Shown here one piece after another: positions 1 through 8,739 of a stretch of 64,000 bases of DNA; positions within the stretch are counted from its first letter, which is position 1; the number at the start of each line of letters is the position of its first letter. The DNA comes from JAYODW01 sp038116745 (GTDB taxonomy: Bacteria; Pseudomonadota; Gammaproteobacteria; Ga0077536). The notes under the pieces are model-generated. The model saw only the letters and a list, made by a program, of their open reading frames with translations, did no database searches and was not told the origin of the DNA. The position numbers and the translations under genes are program-made. The DNA lies in assembly GCA_038116745.1 (NCBI GenBank), contig JAYODW010000008.1:54148-118147 (forward strand), in the 5' to 3' direction.

Positions 1-2
1 TA

Positions 3-1196
3 AGACCGGGTTTGTTCGAGAACTACATTGCGCGGATCAAGGCCAGTCGGCCGCTTCATCGCGCCGTTCTGGAACGCTACCTGCTGCTGATCAACGATAT
101 CCCCGGGATGCACTTCAAAGCGGTCCTCGGCCCTTCCGACAAAGGCATCGGTGCAACGATTCTGACCCTCACCGCAGCCCGCGAGCGATGGTCGGGAGCG
201 CTCAGCTTCGACAACCGTGGTGCGAAAACGAGCGGCCCGTGGCAGGGAATGATCGAACTGACCGGAAACAACTTGTTAAACCTGCTCGACAGCACCACCT
301 TGCGCTATGCGACCGTTCCGGATGATCCGCAGGAACTGCACTACTGGGCGGTCAGCCATCAGCAGCTGCTCTCACACGAGGGGCTGCGCCTGAACCTGGA
401 ATTCAACGGCGCCTACAGCGAACCGGGCTCTGAGCTGTTCGAGCAGCTGGAAGCCAAGACCAGCGCCCTTAGTAGTGGGTTCAATCTGAGCTATCCGTTT
501 ATCCGCTCCCGCACCCGCAACCTGACCCTCAGCGCCGGAGCCGCGCTGAGGGACTCCAAGGTCAAGCTGCTCGGCAGCACTGCGTCAGAGGACGATCTGA
601 CGGTCCTCTCGGTCGGCGCGAGCTTTGACCAGGCAGACGCCCTGGCCGGCGGCGGGGTGACCCTGCTGTCCGCCACGCTGAGTCAGGGACTGGACGTTCT
701 GGGCGCGGACGTCACCAGTCGCGCCGAGGCAGACCCGGATTTCACCGTCGTGTCCCTGTATGCCTGGCGTTCTCAAAGCGTGACGGACAGGCTGCGTGCA
801 GAGCTGCGCCTCGAGGGTCAGCTGACGGGCCAGAGCCTGCCCTCTATCGAACAAGCGGGCCTTGGCGGCGAATTCAGCGTGCGCGGCTTTGAGCCCTCCG
901 AATGGACGGGGGACCGGCTTTTCAACGCGTCGTTTGAACTCGTTTACAACCCCGACGTTCCCTTGATCCCGACTGCGGAGCTCTACGGCTTTTACGACTA
1001 CGGGAAAATCTGGCGGGAGGATGCACAGATCGGGGAGGACAGCTCAGATTCAGCGGATTCCGCCGGGCTTGGCACGCGGTTACAACTGACCCACGGGCTC
1101 GGAGTGAACCTGGAAGTGGCGCGCGCCCTGAGTGACGACAGCGAGGGTGATTCTCCAGGCTGGGAGCTCTACGTCCGCTTCCGCGGAGAGTTCTGA
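3..1196 (+). CDS. TpsB-family outer-membrane transporter (ShlB/FhaC type), 5' end cut by window
   Basis: C-terminal part of the outer-membrane beta-barrel that exports a partner TpsA protein in two-partner (type Vb) secretion. The frame is open from base 3, so the gene starts upstream; the TTG at 12 is only an internal codon. About 398 residues are visible. They hold the end of a POTRA-like region (IARIKASRPLHR to about KAVLGPSDKG), then a long alternating beta-strand region and a terminal strand ending in aromatic-rich ELYVRFRGEF, as expected for a barrel inserted by the BAM complex. The motif SVRGFEP matches the conserved VRGY/F of loop 6 in Omp85/TpsB proteins. The exoprotein gene follows 270 bases downstream on the same strand, so the pair probably forms one export system. 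The family call is firm; substrate assignment rests on adjacency. Confidence 0.88.
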   Translation, partial: RPGLFENYIARIKASRPLHRAVLERYLLLINDIPGMHFKAVLGPSDKGIGATILTLTAARERWSGALSFDNRGAKTSGPWQGMIELTGNNLLNLLDSTTLRYATVPDDPQELHYWAVSHQQLLSHEGLRLNLEFNGAYSEPGSELFEQLEAKTSALSSGFNLSYPFIRSRTRNLTLSAGAALRDSKVKLLGSTASEDDLTVLSVGASFDQADALAGGGVTLLSATLSQGLDVLGADVTSRAEADPDFTVVSLYAWRSQSVTDRLRAELRLEGQLTGQSLPSIEQAGLGGEFSVRGFEPSEWTGDRLFNASFELVYNPDVPLIPTAELYGFYDYGKIWREDAQIGEDSSDSADSAGLGTRLQLTHGLGVNLEVARALSDDSEGDSPGWELYVRFRGEF

Positions 1197-1466
1197 CCGC
1201 ACGCCACTCGCGCTACCGGCACGTCCACTGGAGGCGCACTACCAGAGGAGCAAGCAGAGGGTAAACGGAAACGGCGCAGGAAACCCTGATGTGGCAGGGC
1301 GAAGGCTTGCGGTCTAGGCTTTCGATCTGGAGACACGCAGCCTGGAGCGCTTGCGCGACGTTGCGGTGACCTATAAGCAAAGCCGCATCGACGAGCGAGG
1401 GCTGCGATAGCGCGCGCCGCAAGACGGGACCAGCTCCGGGCGTGTACGGCCCGAGGAGTCAACACA

Positions 1467-4400
1467 ATGAGCATCAGTTTTAGAAGGTTTGAACGAGCGC
1501 CGGCGACACCCGCTGACAGGAGACATCCCCCGCGGGATCAAACGGCATTAACTCGGGGCCCCGGCGAAGCATCATTTGTTATTTCAGGCCTCTTCATATT
1601 GCTGTTGCTGTTGCCGTTGCCGTCGTTAGCCAATCCGGAGGGCGGCCGGGTCGCAGGGGGTAACGCCAGCATCTCCAGCCAGGCGCAGACGCTGACGGTC
1701 AACCAGCATACCGACAAAGCCGTTATCAACTGGCAGAACTTTTCCATCGGCGCCGACGAGACCACGCGCTTCGTCCAGCCCTCAAAAAGTGCCGTCGCGC
1801 TCAACCGGGTGGTCACAACTCAGCCCAGCGCAATCTTTGGCGCACTGGAAGCCAACGGCCATCTCTTTGTCGTGAATCCCAACGGCGTGGTCTTCGGACA
1901 GGGGTCCCGGATCGATGTGAACGGGCTGGTCGTGAGCACGCACGATATCTCCGACACCAACTTCATGCGCGGGGATTTCCGTTTCGATATACCCGGACGA
2001 GCAGACGCCGAAATCTTCAATCAGGGCGAGATCAGCGTTGGGGATGCCAGCCTCGCCGCTTTTGTCGCCCCCACAGTCCGCAACGACGGCATCATTCAGG
2101 CCCGACTAGGGAAGGTCGTGCTGGCCGCGGGCACGGGCTTCGCCCTCGATCTGTACGGCGACGGGCTACTGGAGCTACAGGTCGAGGAGGAACACGTCGA
2201 CGAAATGCTGCGGGTAGAACACACCGGCCTCATCGAAGCCGAGAGCGTTCTGCTCACCGCCGGAACCGCGCGCAGGGTGGTCGACAGCGTGATTAACCTC
2301 AGCGGCAGCGTGCAGACTCGGACCGCACGGCAGGAGGGAGGCCGCATCGTTATCGGCGGCAGCACCGGAGTCAGTACGGATATCAACATCAGCGGAACGC
2401 TGGACGCGGCGGGCTCGGACGGCACCAACACCGCCGCTGGCGGCGAAATCCTGGTCGCTGGCGGCGGCAAGGTGAACCTGCATGATGCCCGTCTCGATGT
2501 ATCCGGCACCGGAAGCGGCGGCAGTATCTCCGTCGCCGGCGCAACAGCGGCCGGCGGCTCGACCGTCTTACTCAGCGGACAAAGTCAGCTTCTGGCAGAC
2601 GGCGCAGCCGGCACCGGCGGGCAGGTGACGGTCACTGGCTACCACACCGGTCTAACCGATACGACCCGGATCAACGCCACCGGCGCGAGCGGCGGCGGTC
2701 TCGCTCAGATTGGCGGCAGCTGGCAGGGTAGCAATCCAGAGGTTCCCGCGGCGACCGCGGTCTATGTCGGCCCGGATGTGGTCGTGGATGCATCCGCAGG
2801 CGCGCGCGGAGACGGCGGCACAATCGCAGTCTGGTCTGACGTCACCGACCAGAACTCATCCACCCGCGCGTATGGCGCACTTTTCGCCCGGGGCGGAGAG
2901 TTTGGCGGCAACGGCGGCGCAGTGGAAACCTCGGGCAGTTGGCTCGATGCGGCCGGGATCACCGTCGACGCGGCGGCGCCGGCTGGTGAGAGCGGACTCT
3001 GGCTGCTCGATCCGCTGGACCTCTATGTGACCACTGCACCCACGACCGCCCCGACGTCTATACCTGCGCCCGGAGATACCCTGTTCACGCCGGTCGCGGG
3101 CCAGAACAACGTCCTGAACACGGATATCGAGAACCAACTGGATGCAGGCACGAACGTCGTGCTGCAGACGATCGGCTCAGCCGGTGCCGAGAGCGGCAGC
3201 ATTTACGTCAATGCAGACATTACCAAGAGCGGTGGAGCCCCGGCCTCCCTGGTTCTGGAAGCGGCAGGAAGCATCATTGTTGACGACAACGTTTCCGTTT
3301 GGTCTATCAACAACTCGCTTGACCTGCTGCTGCTTGCCGGCGGCGATATTGCGCTCAAAAACGGCTCGAGCATTAACAGCAACGGCGGCATCGTCAGTCT
3401 GGACGGGCAAGGCATAACCCTCGACGGAACAATCGCTGGCGGCCAGGTAAGCCTCAGCGCAGCGATAGGAAATACGATCAGCGGCAGCGGAGGTATCGCG
3501 GCAAACGAACTGCTGGTTCTTGGGCCGTCATCCATCGAACTGAACACAACAGCTGCCAACAATGTCGACATCCTGACAGCGGCTGGCGTGAACAGCGTGA
3601 GCTTCAGCAACGGCACCGCGTTGACTATCTCCGCCATCAGTGCGGCGGGCACAATCCAGGTATCCACCAATTCGGGTAATTTGATTGTTTCCGGAGACGT
3701 GATCACGACTGACGCGTCTGTTGGAGCCATCTCGCTCATCGCGGGGCAAGGCAGGCTTGCCGGAGATGCAGCCGGCGGCGACATCATCATCTCCGGGACG
3801 CCGACCCTCACGACCGGCGCCGGCGGCAGCATCCTGCTTTACACCGGCAGCATCAATGACAGCACAGGCCTCACCGAGCTGGTGGGCAGCGGTAGTCAGC
3901 GGTTCCGCTACAACGCCGACGAGAATACGAATTTTTCGGCCAGCGGCTGGCTCGATGTCGCAGCACCCGGGCTCTACGGCATCTATCGTGAGCAACCGCA
4001 AGCGTCGATTACGCAAATCAACAGCCAGAGCATGACCTACGGTGATGCCATCCCGGTTCTGTCGGGGACGGCGGCCGGTCTGGTCAACGGCGACCTGCCC
4101 AATTACGCCGTTGGCGCGCCCGTATTTTCGGGTTCCGGCAACCTTGCGGTAATCGGCAGCCCCTACAGCGTCGGTGAGACTGCCCTGGCAGCGCTGGGTT
4201 ACAGCGTTTTTACCAGCGCCCCTGGTGGACTGACGGTCAACCCGCTCACCCTGACCCTGACCGGTTTCGCGGTCCAGCCGGTCAAACCCTACGACGGCAC
4301 GACAACCGCGGCGATCACCAATGTCGGCCGTTTCGCCGACCTCATAGCAGGCGATTCGGTCAGCTCCGGCAATGCGGGGGCGACCTATGACACGCCTGAA

Positions 4401-5615
4401 GTCGGCGGAAACAAGCTGGTCACCCTGAACGAACTGTCCCTCAGCGGGGAAGATGCTTCGAATTACGTCGTCGCCGGCCCCGCCACCACGACTGCGGCGA
4501 TATCGGCGATCAATTCCGGGCCATTGGTCGTCGACATAGTCACCGGAGAGGACAACGCGGCGGAGCCTGAAGACTCGTCGGATGCAGACGTGGACGACGG
4601 TCCGCTGACGCCGGAGAAAGTGGCGCGCATGACACCGGAGCAGATCCGGCGGATCAAACCCAATCAGATCCACAACATGGACGCCGCAACCGCACGCGCG
4701 TTCAAACCCTTCCAACTGAAGGCCTTCACGACCGGTCAGGCCGACGCCCTCAAACCCGACCACTTTCAGCAGTTCAGCGGGGACCAATACAGGGGCTTCG
4801 CTGACGGATTCGTGGAGCTGAAGGACGAGCAGGTGGCAAGTCTGATGCCGCCGGAAGCCAAAGGTGCGCTAGTGCGACTCGCGGTGTACTCGCGTAACGA
4901 ACTTGATCCCGCCGAAATTGCCCGCGACGAGGACGCCCGCGAGCTGGCCTGGCGCATGGGCGAATTCACTCGCCAGCTGCAGCGGTCGGAAGAACTGAAT
5001 GCTCAGGCGGCGCTGCTTCCCTGGAATCCTACGCTTGCGGCAATGAGATACGGTCGCTGGCCGCTGCTCCCCGGCATGCAGTTCGGCGCCATGCGGGTCG
5101 GGCTATTTGATTTCGGCGAAGAACCCCTGGTCGAACTGGCGGCGAGTGTCGGAGAGTTTTTTGCCGAAACCAAGGGCGAGAAGATTTTCAATGGTGCGAT
5201 GACCTTTTTCGCCGGCAACCGCGCACTGGCCAGTAAGGCCGCCCGCACAATGCTGACCGTGGCGCCGGTGATCGGCAATGTGCTGGCGCTCTACACAGTC
5301 ATCTCGGGGAAGAGTCCGTTCACCGGGGAAGATGTCAGCGAGCTCGAGCGGTCACTGTGCGTGCTTGGGACGCTGCCCGGCGCAGGGGCCTTGCTGAAAA
5401 TCGCAGGAAAAGAAAGCGCCGCAGTGGTGCGCAACCTCATTACCCAAGGCCAGAAGCTGCATCTGGAAAAGGTTGAGGACGTCGGCGAGACGACCAATCA
5501 CATCATGGAGATCCTGGACACCACGGCTGCGCAAAGCGCCATCGCAGCCGGGGGCCGTCAGATCGAACAGCTGGCAGAAGCGCTGCTGCGTCCCTTCCTC
5601 AAAGCGGCTGCCTGA
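1467..5615 (+). CDS. TpsA-type filamentous hemagglutinin-like exoprotein with MBG/YDG and pre-toxin (PT-TG-like) domains
   Basis: Predicted secreted adhesin of 1382 residues, exported by the upstream TpsB. A GAGGAG lies 8 bases before ATG 1467. The N-terminus has an unusually long leader: about 35 hydrophilic residues, a hydrophobic core at 36-55, and probable cleavage after SLA at 55. A TPS domain follows (about 57-300) with the NPNG box at 137-140. Next come a Gly/Ser/Ala-rich beta-helix region to about 840, an MBG-like domain (starts YGDAIP near 858), a YDG-like domain (YDGTTTAAIT near 942) and eight 8-residue repeats (1047-1110). Near 1250-1320 a segment with SGKSPFTGEDVSELERSL and GTLPGAGALLK resembles the pre-toxin TG domain of polymorphic toxins. 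Only about 60 residues remain after it, so no toxin domain of normal size is visible. The 3' end overlaps the convergent GMC gene by 17 bases. Adhesin versus toxin function is not settled. Confidence 0.88.
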   Translation: MSISFRRFERAPATPADRRHPPRDQTALTRGPGEASFVISGLFILLLLLPLPSLANPEGGRVAGGNASISSQAQTLTVNQHTDKAVINWQNFSIGADETTRFVQPSKSAVALNRVVTTQPSAIFGALEANGHLFVVNPNGVVFGQGSRIDVNGLVVSTHDISDTNFMRGDFRFDIPGRADAEIFNQGEISVGDASLAAFVAPTVRNDGIIQARLGKVVLAAGTGFALDLYGDGLLELQVEEEHVDEMLRVEHTGLIEAESVLLTAGTARRVVDSVINLSGSVQTRTARQEGGRIVIGGSTGVSTDINISGTLDAAGSDGTNTAAGGEILVAGGGKVNLHDARLDVSGTGSGGSISVAGATAAGGSTVLLSGQSQLLADGAAGTGGQVTVTGYHTGLTDTTRINATGASGGGLAQIGGSWQGSNPEVPAATAVYVGPDVVVDASAGARGDGGTIAVWSDVTDQNSSTRAYGALFARGGEFGGNGGAVETSGSWLDAAGITVDAAAPAGESGLWLLDPLDLYVTTAPTTAPTSIPAPGDTLFTPVAGQNNVLNTDIENQLDAGTNVVLQTIGSAGAESGSIYVNADITKSGGAPASLVLEAAGSIIVDDNVSVWSINNSLDLLLLAGGDIALKNGSSINSNGGIVSLDGQGITLDGTIAGGQVSLSAAIGNTISGSGGIAANELLVLGPSSIELNTTAANNVDILTAAGVNSVSFSNGTALTISAISAAGTIQVSTNSGNLIVSGDVITTDASVGAISLIAGQGRLAGDAAGGDIIISGTPTLTTGAGGSILLYTGSINDSTGLTELVGSGSQRFRYNADENTNFSASGWLDVAAPGLYGIYREQPQASITQINSQSMTYGDAIPVLSGTAAGLVNGDLPNYAVGAPVFSGSGNLAVIGSPYSVGETALAALGYSVFTSAPGGLTVNPLTLTLTGFAVQPVKPYDGTTTAAITNVGRFADLIAGDSVSSGNAGATYDTPEVGGNKLVTLNELSLSGEDASNYVVAGPATTTAAISAINSGPLVVDIVTGEDNAAEPEDSSDADVDDGPLTPEKVARMTPEQIRRIKPNQIHNMDAATARAFKPFQLKAFTTGQADALKPDHFQQFSGDQYRGFADGFVELKDEQVASLMPPEAKGALVRLAVYSRNELDPAEIARDEDARELAWRMGEFTRQLQRSEELNAQAALLPWNPTLAAMRYGRWPLLPGMQFGAMRVGLFDFGEEPLVELAASVGEFFAETKGEKIFNGAMTFFAGNRALASKAARTMLTVAPVIGNVLALYTVISGKSPFTGEDVSELERSLCVLGTLPGAGALLKIAGKESAAVVRNLITQGQKLHLEKVEDVGETTNHIMEILDTTAAQSAIAAGGRQIEQLAEALLRPFLKAAA
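4605..4796 (+). repeat. Eight tandem 8-residue coding repeats in the TpsA protein
   Basis: Residues 1047-1110 of the TpsA protein read as eight successive octapeptides: LTPEKVAR, MTPEQIRR, IKPNQIHN, MDAATARA, FKPFQLKA, FTTGQADA, LKPDHFQQ and FSGDQYRG. A hydrophobic residue opens each unit and a Q or equivalent sits at position 5 in most. The repeat is degenerate at DNA level, so it is old rather than recently expanded. It separates the beta-rich passenger from the C-terminal helical/pre-toxin part, which suggests a linker or stalk. Confidence 0.75.
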
Positions 5616-7146
5616 TAGCCTGCGCCGCCACGATGCCGCGCGCCACATAATCGCCCCAGGCGGCAATCGTCATTGACGGTGGGCCACTTACCGGCCGGGG
5701 AAAGGCGGCGGCGTCAGCGACGTAAATGCCCGGGTTGCCGAACACCTCGCCCTGGCTGTCGACCACGCCGCTCTCGGAGTCGGCACCAATGCACGCTCCG
5801 CCGGTTGGATGCACGGTGATCGGTGTTTCGAAGTGATAAATCCGTCGCCCGCTCTTCTCGCCGATCCAGCGGAAGGCCTGCTTGATGCGCTGAAAGATCT
5901 CGCTGCGTTCAGGGCGGTAGTTGATCCGCAGTCGACCGCCACGATAACTCACCCGCCCGTCCTGCGCATCAGCCCCCATGCCGGCGACGAAACTGCCCCG
6001 CTGCAGCATGCGCGAAACCCAGCGCCCCAGCGGCAGCTGCCGCGGCGACGGCAGCGTGCCCTCGGCGATCATGGGCCACGGCCGGCCCGCGCCGAGCGCC
6101 TCAGGATCGCGCGACCGAACCAGACCGTGCACCGGCATCGCCTGACTCAGATCGCGCTCGTCATCGTCGAGCTTCCAGTAACCGAAGAAGTCGCCGTTAC
6201 CGCCGAAGCGCTCACCGAGGCCGCGCATGGGCGCCAGATCGTGGCGCGCCTGAGCATGGAGCAGCAGTCGCAGAGTATTCAAAGTTCCCGCCGCCACCAC
6301 CACGCGCTGCGCGCGACGTGTTTCGCGCCGACCGCTGTGATGGTTAATTAAATCCACGGCGTACCCCTGCTCTGCACGTCGGACCGTATGCACCTCGCAC
6401 AGGTCGAGCACCTTGAGCCCCTGGCGCATGGCGGCAGCAAGGAAGGCAAAATCGACTGACGTCTTGCCTCCGCCTTCAGAACCCAGATTGCCGTCTTCGC
6501 CGGGACGCGCTTCCCAGCGTTCGATACCGTCTGCTGTTGTAGTCCTGCGCGGCGCGCCGGGAATCTCGGCGAACGCAAGTCCCATGCTGAGTTCGTGGTC
6601 AGCGTCCTTCACATCGAATGCCGCGTTCGCGCCAAAACGCTCCGCCAGCCCATGCGGCAGACAGTCATCGGCCATCGGCGTGCGTGGCGCCATGCGTTCA
6701 AACACGCGCTCGTAGCTCGGCTCCATCCGTTCGGCACTGAGCTCCGGCGTGATGCTGCTCCAGTACTCTGGGTCGGGCGGCCGTACGTTCAGGCCGGAAT
6801 ACACGTGGCTGCCGCCGCCCACGCCGGACGAGCACACCACGTGCAGACCGCCACCAAGATGAATATCGAACAGTCCCTTCCGGTTAAGGGTCACGCTGCC
6901 ACCCGGGATCCAGCTGTTGCGCAACGTCCGCACCAGAGAAAGCAGCGCGCGCCGGCCGCGTGGGAAAGGCGCTCGGGCGCTGATCCCCATCGAGCGCACC
7001 GGAACGGTATCGCGCCACGGCCCGCGTTCGATCAACAGCACCTTCAAACCAGCCTCGATCAGGCGCGTGGCACAGGCGCTGCCGCCGAAACCGCTGCCAA
7101 TTACGATGACATCACTCGGCTCGGGGATTGTGTCGCTTGCTGACAT
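5599..7146 (-). CDS. GMC family FAD-dependent oxidoreductase (cholesterol oxidase-like)
   Basis: Flavoprotein alcohol oxidase or dehydrogenase of 515 residues. The N-terminus carries the Rossmann FAD motif VIVIGSGFGGSACATRL with the acidic ribose-binding end LLIERG. The C-terminus has the GMC signature region: HPTGGACIGADSESGVV, then NPGIYVADAAAFPRPVSGPP, supplying the second FAD contact and the His-containing active-site loop. The open frame begins at GTG 7170, but GAGGAGG lies six bases before ATG 7146 inside it, so 7146 is chosen. No export signal is visible. The gene converges on and overlaps the TpsA gene by 17 bases. Substrate cannot be named; sterol or other alicyclic alcohols are typical for this subgroup. 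Confidence 0.88.
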   Translation of the reverse strand: MSASDTIPEPSDVIVIGSGFGGSACATRLIEAGLKVLLIERGPWRDTVPVRSMGISARAPFPRGRRALLSLVRTLRNSWIPGGSVTLNRKGLFDIHLGGGLHVVCSSGVGGGSHVYSGLNVRPPDPEYWSSITPELSAERMEPSYERVFERMAPRTPMADDCLPHGLAERFGANAAFDVKDADHELSMGLAFAEIPGAPRRTTTADGIERWEARPGEDGNLGSEGGGKTSVDFAFLAAAMRQGLKVLDLCEVHTVRRAEQGYAVDLINHHSGRRETRRAQRVVVAAGTLNTLRLLLHAQARHDLAPMRGLGERFGGNGDFFGYWKLDDDERDLSQAMPVHGLVRSRDPEALGAGRPWPMIAEGTLPSPRQLPLGRWVSRMLQRGSFVAGMGADAQDGRVSYRGGRLRINYRPERSEIFQRIKQAFRWIGEKSGRRIYHFETPITVHPTGGACIGADSESGVVDSQGEVFGNPGIYVADAAAFPRPVSGPPSMTIAAWGDYVARGIVAAQAIRQPL

Positions 7147-7298
7147 GGGCGGCCTCCTCAACGTGAACACACTCGCAAGCCGGCTCCGAGGACAACCGCC
7201 GACTCCCCGCGCTTTGTCACAGCGAACTTTCGATTACCCCGAAAAATGCGGCCGCGCCAGCCTCGCCCCGATGCGGCACCCGCTCCCGGGCATCGCGA

Positions 7299-7985
7299 TC
7301 ACGCCGCCTCGGCTGCTCGACGGCCGCGGGCTTTGGCGGTCTCCCGCGCCTTTTTGCGGCGCTCCATTTTCCGCCGCTCAAGCTCCATCGCTGCGTCTTC
7401 CTCAAGAAGATGCCCTTTGAGCGCTTTGTAGACCAGGTATTCCACCAGCGCCGGCCGCTTGACCTTTCCGGCTTTGAATCCGCTGTGCAAAGCGCGGACC
7501 TTGCTCAATATGCGCCGGTGCACACGCTCATGGGCCTGAGCGTAACGGGAGCCGCGCTGCTCAAGCTCGAACTCCTCGTGCTTGAAATGCCGCGCCAGCA
7601 GCGTGACCAGCTCATCGATGCGTTCGTCGACCAACCTGCCCTTGTTCTGCACAAAGGACTGAAGGATCTGCTGGCTCAGGTTGAACAGCTCAATGTGTTC
7701 CTGATCCAGATCGGTGTGTTCGACGTTGTAGTCATCCAGCCAGCTCATGCCGACCAGCACCGCGTCAGGGCTACGTCTTTTCCGTTGCCCACTGCCACGT
7801 CCCAAGGTCCGCATGTACGTTGTCTGCGCGGCGGCCACGAGCAGCAGACCCCCACTTACCCGGCCTCCCCAGTTGGGTAATACAACGAGAGTAGCGAAGC
7901 CGCCCGAGGCGTAAACTATCGGGAGCAGTTTGTAGAGCCAGAAAGGCGGGTTTCTCAGCCATTCGCGAAGTTCTAGCAGCCTCAT
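7299..7985 (-). CDS. Membrane-anchored bacteriohemerythrin
   Basis: Predicted O2-binding di-iron protein of 228 residues. The N-terminal 60 residues hold two hydrophobic stretches (PFWLYKLLPIVYASGGFATL and VSGGLLLVAAAQTTYM), so the domain is likely tethered to the inner membrane. The hemerythrin fold follows with all seven expected iron ligands in the right spacing: H97, H133, E137, H152, H156, H192 and D197 (QEHIELF, RHFKHEE, YAQAHERVH, GHLLEEDAAM). The tail is rich in Lys/Arg (ERRKMERRKKARE). The open frame could begin at TTG 8036; ATG 7985 is preferred although no strong ribosome binding site is seen. Known roles of the family are oxygen storage, delivery to membrane oxygenases, or sensing; which applies here is not shown. 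Confidence 0.85.
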   Translation of the reverse strand: MRLLELREWLRNPPFWLYKLLPIVYASGGFATLVVLPNWGGRVSGGLLLVAAAQTTYMRTLGRGSGQRKRRSPDAVLVGMSWLDDYNVEHTDLDQEHIELFNLSQQILQSFVQNKGRLVDERIDELVTLLARHFKHEEFELEQRGSRYAQAHERVHRRILSKVRALHSGFKAGKVKRPALVEYLVYKALKGHLLEEDAAMELERRKMERRKKARETAKARGRRAAEAA

Positions 7986-8161
7986 AGGTATCGTGTTAGT
8001 TTCAGGGACGGCGATTATTAAGAAAAACACAGCCAATCGGAATCACATCATCTGGTCCGGATGCCTTTATATCGATGCGAGACAGCTACTGGGCTCTGTC
8101 CTGCGTCAGAGCAACAATCCCTAGGGCCGAATAGAATCGGCGCCACCGCTCGGACGCTCTA

Positions 8162-8599
8162 GTGCCTGCGCTCTACTCCTACACCCCCAGCCACAAATTC
8201 CTTGCTTCCGTATGGAGCGGAACGGTCGATTCAGCAATGGGGGCCGCTGCCGTAAGGAATGCTTGGACACGGTTGGTGCCAGCAGACCACGAGTTTGTCT
8301 GTGCAGTGACCGACCTGACTACGGCCTCTTTTGTCTCTGCACAGATAGCTGTCGATATGTATCAGGTACATGTTGACCTAGACCTATTGCGAAGACAGAA
8401 AATGAGCGTGCTACTTGTCACCGGGGAGCATAATCTGAGCAAGGCACATGCTTTCCGGGAGCTTTTCAAGAATCATCCGGAGGCACCATTCAGAGTCAGC
8501 ATGCTCACAAGCGCGGCTTCCGCAAGCACGATATCGGGCGTGCCGGAGCCGCTTATTGTGGAGAACCTGGCACGGCTTCGAGCCGCGATCATCGACTAG
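8162..8599 (+). CDS. Hypothetical protein, 145 residues
   Basis: Not recognised. The frame starts at GTG 8162 without a clear ribosome binding site; another start at ATG 8237 would remove 25 residues. The composition is that of a soluble alpha/beta protein, with alternating strands and helices (EFVCAVTDLTTASF, MSVLLVTGEHN, HAFRELFKNHPEAPF). This is somewhat reminiscent of small SpoIIAA/STAS-like domains, but no motif proves that. Its base composition looks less GC-rich than its neighbours. It is divergent from the hemerythrin gene and precedes the FkbM gene by 140 bases. Confidence 0.55.
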   Translation: MPALYSYTPSHKFLASVWSGTVDSAMGAAAVRNAWTRLVPADHEFVCAVTDLTTASFVSAQIAVDMYQVHVDLDLLRRQKMSVLLVTGEHNLSKAHAFRELFKNHPEAPFRVSMLTSAASASTISGVPEPLIVENLARLRAAIID

Positions 8600-8739
8600 C
8601 TATACCCTGTTGGCTGGCACGCTCTGTCGCAGGCCCCTCTGTTTCCTTCCAATTGGTCCCGGCAACGCTTTCGAGTGCGGCAGAGTGGCGCAATCTCGCG
8701 CCCTCTGCTTCGACCAGCCGGTCGCTATACTTCCGCACC

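Noticed and set aside
3528..4787. A 419-codon open frame on the minus strand inside the TpsA gene
   Set aside because: It is antisense to a well-supported beta-rich exoprotein, has no domain, and arises from GC-rich codon bias.
8653..8739. Upstream extension of the FkbM gene
   Set aside because: The translated residues look non-coding and ATG 8740 gives the normal family length.
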